From Enterococcus gilvus ATCC BAA-350 (GTDB lineage Bacteria > Bacillota > Bacilli > Lactobacillales > Enterococcaceae), in NCBI RefSeq assembly GCF_000407545.1, contig NZ_ASWH01000001.1, positions 1,565,501-1,629,500 of the forward strand: 64,000 nt of DNA. The letters run 5' to 3'. The translations under genes and the position numbers were made by a program. Under the pieces are notes generated by a model. It was not told the DNA's origin. It saw only the letters and a list, made by a program, of their open reading frames with translations, and made no database searches. Below are positions 16,684 to 24,661 of the stretch, one piece after another. Within the stretch, counting starts at the first letter, position 1. Each line of letters starts with the position of its first letter.

Positions 16684-18571
16684 TTTGTTGTCTTTTCAGC
16701 GCTTCATTTCTCAATTTGCGTTGTGCTTTTTTTGATCCACGATCAATGTCTCGTCGTTCCTTCCGAACGTGGAAATCTTCGAATAGGGTTTCAAGGTCAT
16801 ATTCTACCGGATAAAGTTCTGCCGCTCGAAATTCAAGTGCGATTCGTCGTTTCGGAACTTCAATAAATTCTCCATCGAGATACACCTTTACGTTCTCCGA
16901 GAGAGGCATTTCCTGATAAACTAGCGCAGATGTTTGTTTTTCTAATAAAAATACCTTGTCTCCTTTGTAATAACTTTTTTCGACGGTCTCTGATTTTTCA
17001 TTTTTAGTATTACGTTTCTTTTTCACGCTTATTTTATTCAGATCATACGTACGATCTGAAAAGTAACGTTGTGCCTTCCCGAGAATTTGATCGGAAATAG
17101 CCATTTTTTTCGCAATCCATAGCGCATTGCTTTCCCCCGTTTGGCCAATCAATAACCGATACTTCGGAGTTAAATGCTCTGCGTCAAAATCCATAGCTGC
17201 TGTAATAAAATCTGGGTGCAGCTCTGCAAATCGTTTAATCTCACCATAGTGCGTCGTCGTGATCAATATGCTGCCCTTTTGATAGAACTCTTCCATGATC
17301 GCAATCGCGAGTGCAGCCCCTTCATTTGGTTCTGTTCCGCTGCCCAGCTCATCCAATAAGATCAAACTATTTTTTCGAGTCACTCGAAGAATCTCAGAGA
17401 TGTTTTGCATATGACCAGAAAATGTACTTAAAGCATTTTCTATACTCTGGGCGTCACCTATGTCAACGAATAGTTGATCGAAAATTGCGATTTCTGTGCC
17501 CTCTTTTGCCGGGATCTGCAAGCCGATCATCGTCATCAGACTCATGAGTGCAACAGTCTTTAATACGACTGTTTTTCCCCCTGCGTTCGGACCAGTGATC
17601 GTTAAGCCGCGATATGTTTTCCCAATCGCTAAATCAAGAGGCACAGCCTTCTCAATTAATGGATGAGTTGCCGCACGTAAATAAATATAGCCATCGTCAT
17701 TTAGTTTAGGCGTGATCCCTTTTAGTTCTCGACTGAATTTTCCTCGAGCAAAAATATGGTCAAACTCTGCAATGATCTCAATATTTTGATGAATCGCAGG
17801 CAAAGCTTCTGACAGAATACCTGTTAACGTTGCTAAGATTTGATAAACTTCGGATTCTTCTATCATCTTATGATAAACCAATTGCTCATTCCAGCGACTA
17901 ACACTGTTAGGCTCTATATATGCCGTAGTCCCTTTACTAGAAAGCTCAACAATGGTTCCTTTAACTTGCTTCTTATAGGACGATTTGATCGGTATAGTAA
18001 ATACGTCATTTCGTTTTGTAATGATTGCTTCTTGTAATTTTTCTTTATTTTGGCGAACAAATTTTTTCAGCAGGTCCTGAATTTTGTCTTCCGTTTCAGC
18101 AATATCGCGTCTTGCTCTTCTTAATTCTCTGCTTGCGTCATCAATGATTCGACCATTTCGAATCACCTGATAGATCTCTTCTTCAATCTCATGAAAGTCA
18201 TTCAGTCCTTGACCATAACGATTTAACAGCGGAGCAATGCTTTGATTTTTTTCAAAGAATTGCCGAATCAAGCGTAGACTACGTAAAAAATCTGCGTATT
18301 CCATAAGCTCCTGTGGCGTAAGAACAAACCCTTTTTCAAGTTGATTGGTCACATGTTCGATGCTTTGCAGTCCCATAAATGGCACGTGGAGATTACTATC
18401 GAGCAATTGCCTAGCTTCCGTCGTTTCCGTCAATCTTTTTTCTACAACAGACAACTTTGAATGCGGCTGCGTGTCAGCAATTCGTCTTTTCCCAAAGCTG
18501 CTGATGGCGTAACTGCCTAGTTGATGTTTAATATCGGTAAATTGTGTTTTAATGTATGTTTCGTTTGTCAT
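16679..18571 (-). CDS. MutS2-like ATPase lacking the Smr nuclease domain
   Basis: A 630-residue MutS-family ATPase. It contains the core and clamp helices (about 1-310) and the ABC-type ATPase: Walker A TGPNAGGKT at about 326-334, the STFSGHMQNI segment, Walker B LILLDELGSGTEP at about 403-415 and TTTHYGEIK. The C-terminus carries a short KOW-like linker (YYKGDKVFLLEKQ) and a basic tail, but stops where a full MutS2 of about 780 residues has its Smr nuclease. The end is followed directly by a terminator, so this looks like a natural paralogue rather than a truncation. MutS2 proteins act in recombination control or ribosome rescue; this form's role is unknown. Start has GAAAGGAAG. Confidence 0.85.
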   Translation of the reverse strand: MTNETYIKTQFTDIKHQLGSYAISSFGKRRIADTQPHSKLSVVEKRLTETTEARQLLDSNLHVPFMGLQSIEHVTNQLEKGFVLTPQELMEYADFLRSLRLIRQFFEKNQSIAPLLNRYGQGLNDFHEIEEEIYQVIRNGRIIDDASRELRRARRDIAETEDKIQDLLKKFVRQNKEKLQEAIITKRNDVFTIPIKSSYKKQVKGTIVELSSKGTTAYIEPNSVSRWNEQLVYHKMIEESEVYQILATLTGILSEALPAIHQNIEIIAEFDHIFARGKFSRELKGITPKLNDDGYIYLRAATHPLIEKAVPLDLAIGKTYRGLTITGPNAGGKTVVLKTVALMSLMTMIGLQIPAKEGTEIAIFDQLFVDIGDAQSIENALSTFSGHMQNISEILRVTRKNSLILLDELGSGTEPNEGAALAIAIMEEFYQKGSILITTTHYGEIKRFAELHPDFITAAMDFDAEHLTPKYRLLIGQTGESNALWIAKKMAISDQILGKAQRYFSDRTYDLNKISVKKKRNTKNEKSETVEKSYYKGDKVFLLEKQTSALVYQEMPLSENVKVYLDGEFIEVPKRRIALEFRAAELYPVEYDLETLFEDFHVRKERRDIDRGSKKAQRKLRNEALKRQQN

Positions 18572-18672
18572 TCGTCTCTTCCTTTCGATCGAAGAGATAC
18601 CTATTCCAGCTAGGAAACTTAATAAGGAATATTATTGAACTGAACACTCCATTTAAAAGCAACTAATTCTTC

Positions 18673-18704
18673 TAACGTAAAGATTCCATCATCCTCTTAC
18701 GTTA
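18673..18704. repeat. Inverted repeat in the leader of the mutS2-like gene
   Basis: TAACGTAA (18673-18680) and TTACGTTA (18697-18704) form a perfect 8-bp inverted repeat with a 16-base centre, about 100 bases upstream of the mutS2-like start on the minus strand. Not followed by a T run on either strand. It may be an operator or an RNA hairpin. Confidence 0.35.
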
Positions 18705-18744
18705 ACAGTCCCACTGGATATGCTAGACCGCACATCGGAAGTCG

Positions 18745-18925
18745 CAAAAAAAGCTGTGAAGATTCCTCTTCACAGCTTGAGTTCAATATCAGCAGCGTTG
18801 ATAGGTATCATCTAATTTGGCACGCGAAATAAACCTGTACGAACAGAAATTTTTCGCTATTAAGTTACTCCAAATTAAATAATTACACTCACCAAGACAC
18901 CTCATAATGATTATTAAGTTTCCTT
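18745..18925 (-). ncRNA. Candidate structured small RNA with own promoter and terminator
   Basis: About 180 nt on the minus strand between asnB and the mutS2-like gene, with no open frame. Nested complementary arms on the minus RNA are GGUGUC/GAUACC (18901-18896 with 18809-18804), UAAUUUGG/CCAAAUUA (18877-18870 with 18820-18813), GCGAAA/UUUCGC (18857-18852 with 18829-18824) and CUGU/ACAG closing a UCGU loop (18846-18843 with 18838-18835). A second hairpin UAUCA/UGAUA (18803-18787) follows, then a 12-bp terminator AAGCUGUGAAGA/UCUUCACAGCUU and seven U. The 5' end is estimated from the promoter. I do not recognise the family; 6S RNA-like molecules have similar size but the asymmetric internal loop does not fit well. 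Confidence 0.6.
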
Positions 18926-18931
18926 ATAATC

Positions 18932-18960
18932 AGTCTAACGTGACAAATTAAATTTGTCAA
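18932..18960 (-). promoter_or_regulatory. Promoter of the candidate small RNA
   Basis: On the minus strand a perfect TTGACA (18960-18955), a 17-base spacer and TAGACT (18937-18932). The -35 lies within a GACAAATT/AATTTGTC palindrome only 14 bases beyond the asnB stop codon. Confidence 0.6.
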
Positions 18961-18973
18961 ATTGGCTGAAGCT

Positions 18974-20854
18974 TTACACGATCGTTGCCGGTACTGGTTT
19001 TAGCCCATTATTGATGAAGTATACTTGGTACCATGTCAAGAAGGTATAGATCGTCCAAATCTTACGACGGCCATCCGCTGTTCCAGCGAAGTTGTCATCC
19101 AATAGTTTCACGATTTTTTCTTGATCGAAGAATTCTTTTACAAACTCTTGAGTGAACACGTCACGTACGACCTTGTAATATTTCTCTTCACGCAACCAGT
19201 CTTTAATAGGAACTGGGAAGCCAAGTTTTTCACGATTGTACCATTCTTCTGGTAAATGACGCGCAGCAGCCTGACGGAATGCGTATTTTGTATTTTCAGC
19301 ATTGATCAAATATTTTGTAGGAACGATTTCAGACACCTTCATTAGTTCTTTGTCTAATAATGGTACCCGAACTTCCAAAGAGCTAGCCATGGATAATTTA
19401 TCAGCTTTCAATAAAATGTCTTTTGGCATCCATTGGTGCATATCTAGATACTGCATTTTTTTGATTTCAGACATGTCCTGAACTTTTTCATAATGCACAT
19501 CCACGATGTCTTTGATCGTAGGACTTTGCTGGAATTCTGGTTGCAAGTATGCCACTGCTTCGTCTTCTTCAAAGACTTTGGCTTGACCAATAAAGAATTC
19601 TTCGGCCGGTGCTAAAGAGGTATACAAGTGCAACGCACCTTTAAAGGTTTTGCCTTTTAATCCCTTAGCGATCGAGTAGCGCATGCCCTTTGGTAATTTT
19701 TTCAATCCTTCAGCAACGACTTTCACTGCTTTTGACTTCGTATTCATCCCATACGCCTGATAACCAGCAAATAATTCATCTGCCCCTTCACCACTTAGTG
19801 CGACACGTACATCTCGACTAGCAAGTTCTGCCAAGAAATACAATGGGACACACGAAGGGTTTGAGTCTGGCTCATCCAAATGATATTGGATCAATGGGAA
19901 GTATTCAAACGCTTCGTCTCCAGTAACGACGCGAGACGTATTGTTTAAATCAATCAAATCAGCTAATTTCTTTGCTTCGATTGATTCATTATAAGACTTG
20001 TCGCCAAAACCAATCGAATAGGAATGTTCTGGTCTCAAGACAGCAGTAACATAACTCGAATCAACACCTGAAGACAAGAAGGAGCCAACTTCAACGTCTG
20101 CGATTCGATGAGCTTCGACTGATTTCACAACCGTACCATCAATCAATTCAACCGTTTCTTCCAGCGTCATAGTCGTTTCTTGTTCTTTCACGTCCCAATA
20201 TTGTTGAATGTCTAATTTTCCATCTTTATAAATGAAGTAGTGTCCTTCTTTGATACGGTAAACATTTTTAAAGAAAGTTTCATCCAAAGCAGAATATTGG
20301 AAGGTCATGTATGGCTTCAAAGCTTCCTTATTTAGTTCCTTCACAAAATTTGGGTGTTGTAAAAAGCTCTTGATCTCAGAACCGTACATAAACGTACCAT
20401 TCATCAAAGCATAATAAAGCGGCTTGATCCCAAAATGATCACGGGCACCGAAAAGTTCTTGTTTTTTAGTATCCCAAATCACGAAGGCAAACATTCCACG
20501 GATTTTTTGTAATAAATCCACTCCGTATTCTTCATACCCATGTAATAATACTTCTGTATCAGCATGCGTTGTAAAAATATGTCCTTTAGCAATCAGATCT
20601 TCACGAATGCTTTGATAGTTGTAGATTTCACCATTGAATGTGATGATTTTCGTCTCATCTTCATTTTTGATTGGCTGCGTCCCACCTTCAAGGTCAATGA
20701 TGCTCAGACGACGGAAACCCAGAGCGGCCCCTTCATCAATAAATTGTCCCGCACTATTTGGTCCACGGTGAACAATCGTATCCATCATATTTTTAACAAT
20801 TTGTTCTTTTTGCGTTGTATTTGAACGATCAATAAATCCTACAATTCCACACAC
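18974..20854 (-). CDS. asnB: Asparagine synthetase B, glutamine-hydrolysing
   Basis: Forms asparagine from aspartate, glutamine and ATP. The 626-residue protein begins MCGIVGF, giving the N-terminal nucleophile Cys after Met removal, followed by the class II glutaminase domain (RGPNSAGQF, NGEIYNY, DTEVLLHGYEEYG). The synthetase domain has the SSGVDSSYV P-loop, the LSGEGADELFAGY motif and the SMASSLEVRVPLLD segment. The start codon is GTG at 20854 with GAGGGTA upstream. It is monocistronic. Downstream lies the small-RNA promoter rather than a strong terminator, so its message may run into that region. An unrelated, ammonia-dependent asnA is not in the window. Confidence 0.95.
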   Translation of the reverse strand: MCGIVGFIDRSNTTQKEQIVKNMMDTIVHRGPNSAGQFIDEGAALGFRRLSIIDLEGGTQPIKNEDETKIITFNGEIYNYQSIREDLIAKGHIFTTHADTEVLLHGYEEYGVDLLQKIRGMFAFVIWDTKKQELFGARDHFGIKPLYYALMNGTFMYGSEIKSFLQHPNFVKELNKEALKPYMTFQYSALDETFFKNVYRIKEGHYFIYKDGKLDIQQYWDVKEQETTMTLEETVELIDGTVVKSVEAHRIADVEVGSFLSSGVDSSYVTAVLRPEHSYSIGFGDKSYNESIEAKKLADLIDLNNTSRVVTGDEAFEYFPLIQYHLDEPDSNPSCVPLYFLAELASRDVRVALSGEGADELFAGYQAYGMNTKSKAVKVVAEGLKKLPKGMRYSIAKGLKGKTFKGALHLYTSLAPAEEFFIGQAKVFEEDEAVAYLQPEFQQSPTIKDIVDVHYEKVQDMSEIKKMQYLDMHQWMPKDILLKADKLSMASSLEVRVPLLDKELMKVSEIVPTKYLINAENTKYAFRQAAARHLPEEWYNREKLGFPVPIKDWLREEKYYKVVRDVFTQEFVKEFFDQEKIVKLLDDNFAGTADGRRKIWTIYTFLTWYQVYFINNGLKPVPATIV

Positions 20855-21031
20855 AATCTCTACCCTCTTTCAAACATGGTAAACTGATACTCTTTCATAT
20901 CAACTTTCAAAGTATATCATAGGATTAAATTAGTTTCACGAGTTGACGCAATTTCCCTTTAAAAACACCATTAAAAATTAATTTTTTCCAAAGGGAAATA
21001 CTTATTTCTCACTCTTTATAAAAGAGAAACA

Positions 21032-21070
21032 CAAAAAAGTGCTGCACCAATTTTTATTTGGCGCAACACT
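21032..21070 (-). terminator. Intrinsic terminator after the coiled-coil operon
   Basis: On the minus strand AGTGTTGCGCCAA pairs with TTGGTGCAGCACT with two mismatches around an 8-base loop, then TTTTTT. Confidence 0.75.
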
Positions 21071-21087
21071 CGTTGTTTCATTTCGAT

Positions 21088-22116
21088 TTAATCAGTGATC
21101 GTCAACGGAACTAAGAATGGATAGCTCCCAAAAAACTCAATCAAGGATTTATTTTTTCGATCGGTGTTCAATTTCAAACTGCTCACCTGATTTTCGTTGT
21201 TTTGGTTGATCGTTACTGTCTGATTGCCATCTAAAACAATCAAGTAACTGGTTTCATCGATCTTTTTGAAATCATAATTTTCATTGTTCATCGTAGTAAT
21301 GAAAATTTTGTCCAATACATCGGTCGGTGTCGTATGGTGAAGATCTACAGCAACATCTAGCGGCTGACTGTTGTCTAATAGATTTTCGTCAAAATCAAAC
21401 CCAAGGTCCTTCATATGAGCCATGACATCGTTCATCTCACGACTGAACATTGAATTTTGACCACTCGTATAAATATGTTTGTTGTAGCAATCTTTTAGTA
21501 AAGTTAAAACCGCATCATTAAGAACGCGAACGCTCATGGTCGCGGGATATACTTCCATCAATTTGATCTTTTCACTGCGGAATCTGCCATCAGACGTCGG
21601 CATCATGAAACTAAAATTGATTTCATTTGTACTGGTCAACCGATAAGAAAGATTAAAATGTTTGCTTTCCCAAGTTGAAAATTCATTTGTGGAAAGATGC
21701 AATTCATGGTTCTGCAACGGTTTGATCAATTCAAAGGTGAAATATTCCAGCAGCGCGCCCTTAGCGATCGCTGAAGCAGAAAGTGATTCTTCAATAAAAA
21801 TTTTCTTAAAATAATCAAGTAATGTAGGAAAATCAGATTCCATCAAAACCTTTCTGAATTTCAAATCAGCAATCTCTTTTTCCGCATCATCAATCAAGTT
21901 CAATAGATCTTGATAATTTTCTTCACGGTTATCGTAATAATTCAAGGATGAATCGCTCATAGGCTTCGTTTGAGGCGAGGATTTGAATTCCTCGGCTGCT
22001 TCACCGTTGCTGTCTTCAGGATGGAGAATCTCTTTTTCTTTAATATTCAACCCGGGCTCCTCGGAATCGACTAATGTGTCATAGATTTGATTGATTTTGT
22101 TTTTTTCTTCAGTCAT
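21088..22116 (-). CDS. Uncharacterised protein, second gene of an orphan pair
   Basis: A 342-residue protein I do not recognise. The first 75 residues are acidic and likely disordered; residues about 75-105 are helical (LLNLIDDAEKEIADLKFRKV) and the rest is a mixed alpha/beta domain ending in strands (SYPFLVPLTITD). No signal peptide, membrane segment or Cys cluster. The ATG directly abuts the TAA stop of the upstream gene (TAAATG), which indicates strict translational coupling, so the two products probably form one complex. A GGGGGCGG site lies inside the upstream gene's end. Confidence 0.7.
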   Translation of the reverse strand: MTEEKNKINQIYDTLVDSEEPGLNIKEKEILHPEDSNGEAAEEFKSSPQTKPMSDSSLNYYDNREENYQDLLNLIDDAEKEIADLKFRKVLMESDFPTLLDYFKKIFIEESLSASAIAKGALLEYFTFELIKPLQNHELHLSTNEFSTWESKHFNLSYRLTSTNEINFSFMMPTSDGRFRSEKIKLMEVYPATMSVRVLNDAVLTLLKDCYNKHIYTSGQNSMFSREMNDVMAHMKDLGFDFDENLLDNSQPLDVAVDLHHTTPTDVLDKIFITTMNNENYDFKKIDETSYLIVLDGNQTVTINQNNENQVSSLKLNTDRKNKSLIEFFGSYPFLVPLTITD

Positions 22117-22965
22117 TTATTCCGCCCCCTTAGTTAAAAAATCATGGATAAAGTTCTCCAGTGCAGCATCCATTTCTTCTAATCCACCAAATCGTTTCTT
22201 GATTATACGCAATTCTTTTAGTGCGATAGCTTGTTCTAAAGAAAGGTCCGCAATTCGATTTTTAATTTCGATTTTTTTCGATTCCCCGGACAATTGATCT
22301 CCAACAAACGGTGTCCATTGACCGCGTTGTTGTTTTAAATCAACGAGCTTATCATTGATCTCGTCAATCTCTTCTTCGATCTTTTTCCGGTTCATGAAGC
22401 TTTTTGATTCTTCTAGCTCTGCTTTAAGTTTTTCCTGATGCGCAATTTTCCCGCTCAGTTCTCGCAATTCAGATTGCGCAGCGATCGTTTTTGCATCAAA
22501 ATCATCTTGTTGGTTTTCAAGCTCAGTTAAGCGCTCTTTGTACTCTCCTTTTAAAACGCGTTCCCATTGTTCGCGAATTTCAGGGAGTATTTTAATCGTC
22601 GGTTGTGTGGCATCTACTTGCAGTACTGCACGATCTCGATAGTAACTGCCCATTTGATAATTTAACAAAATAGGAGAGACGACATCCCGCATGATCATAA
22701 ATGGGAACGTCCGTTGAATCTCCTGATCCAATTTACTTGTCAAGAAATTATCAATTTCATGATTGGTATTGCTTGATTGTTGAATTGCAGGAGGCAGTTC
22801 ATTCCAATATATTTGATACACATCGCCCATGTGCTCGGCTTTCATTGCCTCTTCTAATCGCTTGATCTGCCCCATCAACCCACCTAACACATCGGAAGCA
22901 GATTCCTTCACTGAATCGAAGGATGTATCAGTTTGAAGTTCTTCCTGTTTTTCTGGAGTCTCCAT
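22117..22965 (-). CDS. Uncharacterised coiled-coil protein, first gene of an orphan pair
   Basis: A 282-residue protein of unknown function. After an acidic start, residues about 30-130 are a compact helical region (LPPAIQQSSNTNHEIDNFLT, FMIMRDVVSPILLNYQMGSY), and residues about 140-240 form a long charged coiled coil with heptad Leu/Ile (ERLTELENQQDDF, ELRELSGKIAHQEKLKAEL, KKIEEEIDEINDKLVDLKQQ). No membrane segment. It starts after an excellent AAGGAGGGT site. The layout suggests a scaffold or SMC-like partner for the protein encoded immediately downstream, but this is inference. Confidence 0.72.
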   Translation of the reverse strand: METPEKQEELQTDTSFDSVKESASDVLGGLMGQIKRLEEAMKAEHMGDVYQIYWNELPPAIQQSSNTNHEIDNFLTSKLDQEIQRTFPFMIMRDVVSPILLNYQMGSYYRDRAVLQVDATQPTIKILPEIREQWERVLKGEYKERLTELENQQDDFDAKTIAAQSELRELSGKIAHQEKLKAELEESKSFMNRKKIEEEIDEINDKLVDLKQQRGQWTPFVGDQLSGESKKIEIKNRIADLSLEQAIALKELRIIKKRFGGLEEMDAALENFIHDFLTKGAE

Positions 22966-23136
22966 CTAAGACCCTCCTTTATTTTTTTGATTAATAATAT
23001 AATAAATATTACCATATTTATTCTTGATTCAATTCGAAACAGAAATGAAGCGCCATTTTCATGTTAGAATTGAAACCCACTCCTCCATTTTACCCTAGCA
23101 TGACCGTAATGATAAGTATAAACTGTTAGAGAAAGT

Positions 23137-23180
23137 AAAAAAAGATTGTGTCCTTGTTAAAAAATGACACAATCTTTTTA
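23137..23180 (-). terminator. Intrinsic terminator after the DUF1002 gene
   Basis: AAAGATTGTGTC pairs with GACACAATCTTT (23141-23152 with 23166-23177), with a T run on the minus strand. Confidence 0.85.
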
Positions 23181-23181
23181 A

Positions 23182-24219
23182 TTAATTTGTTAATCCACTA
23201 AAAAATCCTTTGATTTGTTGCCATAGATTTGTAAAGAATCCTTGATTGTCTTCCAACGTCCCCTTTAAGGAATCTCCAAACTTCCCTAATTGATCCGATA
23301 CTTTATTGACTGTTCCTTTAAAATCGCTGCTGATTTTGTCCAATTGTTCGATAGATTCTTTATCTAAGACACCGTCTGTTGTTTGGTATTTTTGAGCCAA
23401 TCCAACCAATTTATTGATGTCGTCCTTTGTGACGTATTGAGACAAATTATTTTTTTCCAGTGCATCATTGACGATTTTTTCAACATCAGCTTTTGTCGCT
23501 AATTCACCTTGCTTCTCTTTCAAATCAGCAAGCTCTTTTTTTATATCGACCAACGTCTGATTTAATTGCGCCTTATATGCTTCATCCGCCTTTTCCTTTT
23601 CGCTGTCTGATAAGTTTTGATTTTGGCTTTGCTCATTGGCTTTATTCACGACAGATTGTGAGACATCCGAGGTCGTGTCCAATTCAGTTTGTGCCAGCTG
23701 AGCACGTTGCGGATCAACGGTTTCCCCATTTGACTCAAAGGCTTTATAAACGCCCGTCAAAGCACTTTCTCCCGTTACCTTTACCACACTGGCTACTTTA
23801 ACGGTCGCATCAGTGATCCCTGCTGTAACCAGAGGATTCTTGTATTGATCGGCCGTAATTTGTGTGATGTTTTGCGGGGTCAAAATTTGAACATCGATTC
23901 CTTTCCCTTGATCCTCGCGATTGACAACTACCGAGCTCAACATCACGCTGTCATCCCCACTGCCATAGCCTAAGTATTTGACTAAATCTGCTCCTGTGGC
24001 AGTTTCCATCTTCACGTTCGTTTGATTGATGCTTAATTTATTCATTGTTTCATTTAGTTGTTGTTGATTTAATCCAGCTCCGGCCACAAAGGTTGGTTTG
24101 CCCCAACGCTCATTGATTGCACCATCATTGGATTCTGCATGGGCAGTTGTTTGCTTGAACATTCCAACGCCCAATGATAGTCCTATGCCTGCTAATATTG
24201 CGTATTTATATAATTTCAT
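23182..24219 (-). CDS. Secreted DUF1002 protein (YpuA-like)
   Basis: A 345-residue exported protein of family DUF1002. The signal peptide (MKLYKYAILAGIGLSLGVGM) would be cut near AHAES at about residue 28. The DUF1002 domain follows (GAGLNQQQLNETMNKL, LVKYLGYGSGDDSVMLSS, TAGITDATVKVASVVKVTGESALTGVYKAF), then a charged helical stalk (about 205-300) and an amphipathic tail NLWQQIKGFFSGL that could sit on the membrane. The ATG at 24219 has an AGGAGG site; the longer frame from 24300 adds a non-signal-like leader. Biological role of the family is unknown, though a surface location is likely. Confidence 0.85.
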   Translation of the reverse strand: MKLYKYAILAGIGLSLGVGMFKQTTAHAESNDGAINERWGKPTFVAGAGLNQQQLNETMNKLSINQTNVKMETATGADLVKYLGYGSGDDSVMLSSVVVNREDQGKGIDVQILTPQNITQITADQYKNPLVTAGITDATVKVASVVKVTGESALTGVYKAFESNGETVDPQRAQLAQTELDTTSDVSQSVVNKANEQSQNQNLSDSEKEKADEAYKAQLNQTLVDIKKELADLKEKQGELATKADVEKIVNDALEKNNLSQYVTKDDINKLVGLAQKYQTTDGVLDKESIEQLDKISSDFKGTVNKVSDQLGKFGDSLKGTLEDNQGFFTNLWQQIKGFFSGLTN

Positions 24220-24378
24220 TATCGTGCCTCCTGTATCTTGATAGTCATATTCTAGCTGATTTTCATTCTTTTGCTTAATCAGAACCTTTTCTTTAAGCAA
24301 TTATTTACCAACCTTAAACTCTCTTAATATTTTACTCAGTCTAAGGTAGGAGGCATCTGCCGGTTAGTTATGCTTTAC

Positions 24379-24418
24379 AAAAAAGAACTTTCCAACACAA
24401 ATAATTGGAAAGTTCTTT
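24379..24418 (-). terminator. Intrinsic terminator after the 60-residue gene
   Basis: AAAGAACTTTCCAA pairs with TTGGAAAGTTCTTT, loop of about 10 bases, T run on the minus strand. Confidence 0.85.
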
Positions 24419-24423
24419 AAAAC

Positions 24424-24606
24424 CTATTTTTCCTTAGTCGTGAAATGAATCTTGTCCTGATCGTCACGTTCTAAGTATGTCGTTTCTTTTAAATAAGTGA
24501 AGTGTAATTCCTTAATACTAGAATCCTCCAGCATTTTTTCATACCCTTCGAAAATTGCCCGAATGTATTGTTTATAGGCTTGTTTTTTTCGTTGTCGCTT
24601 GTTCAT
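24424..24606 (-). CDS. Small basic protein, unknown function
   Basis: A 60-residue cytoplasmic protein with a very basic start (NKRQRKKQAYKQYIR) and a mixed charged C-terminus. GAAGGAC lies upstream and a strong terminator follows directly, so it is the end of a real transcription unit. The pbp5-like gene ends 55 bases upstream on the same strand with no terminator visible between, so it is probably co-transcribed with it. I do not recognise a family; a role in regulating or assisting the penicillin-binding protein is only a possibility. Confidence 0.6.
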   Translation of the reverse strand: MNKRQRKKQAYKQYIRAIFEGYEKMLEDSSIKELHFTYLKETTYLERDDQDKIHFTTKEK

Positions 24607-24661
24607 AAGACACCGTCCTTCTTGGATATCTTACCAAGCATCGGTCATTCAGACAAGTATT

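Noticed and set aside
18800..18825. Possible T-box-like sequence (AGATGATACC) in the asnB/mutS2-like spacer
   Set aside because: Does not match AGGGUGGNACCGCG and no specifier stem is seen; it fits the small-RNA helices better.
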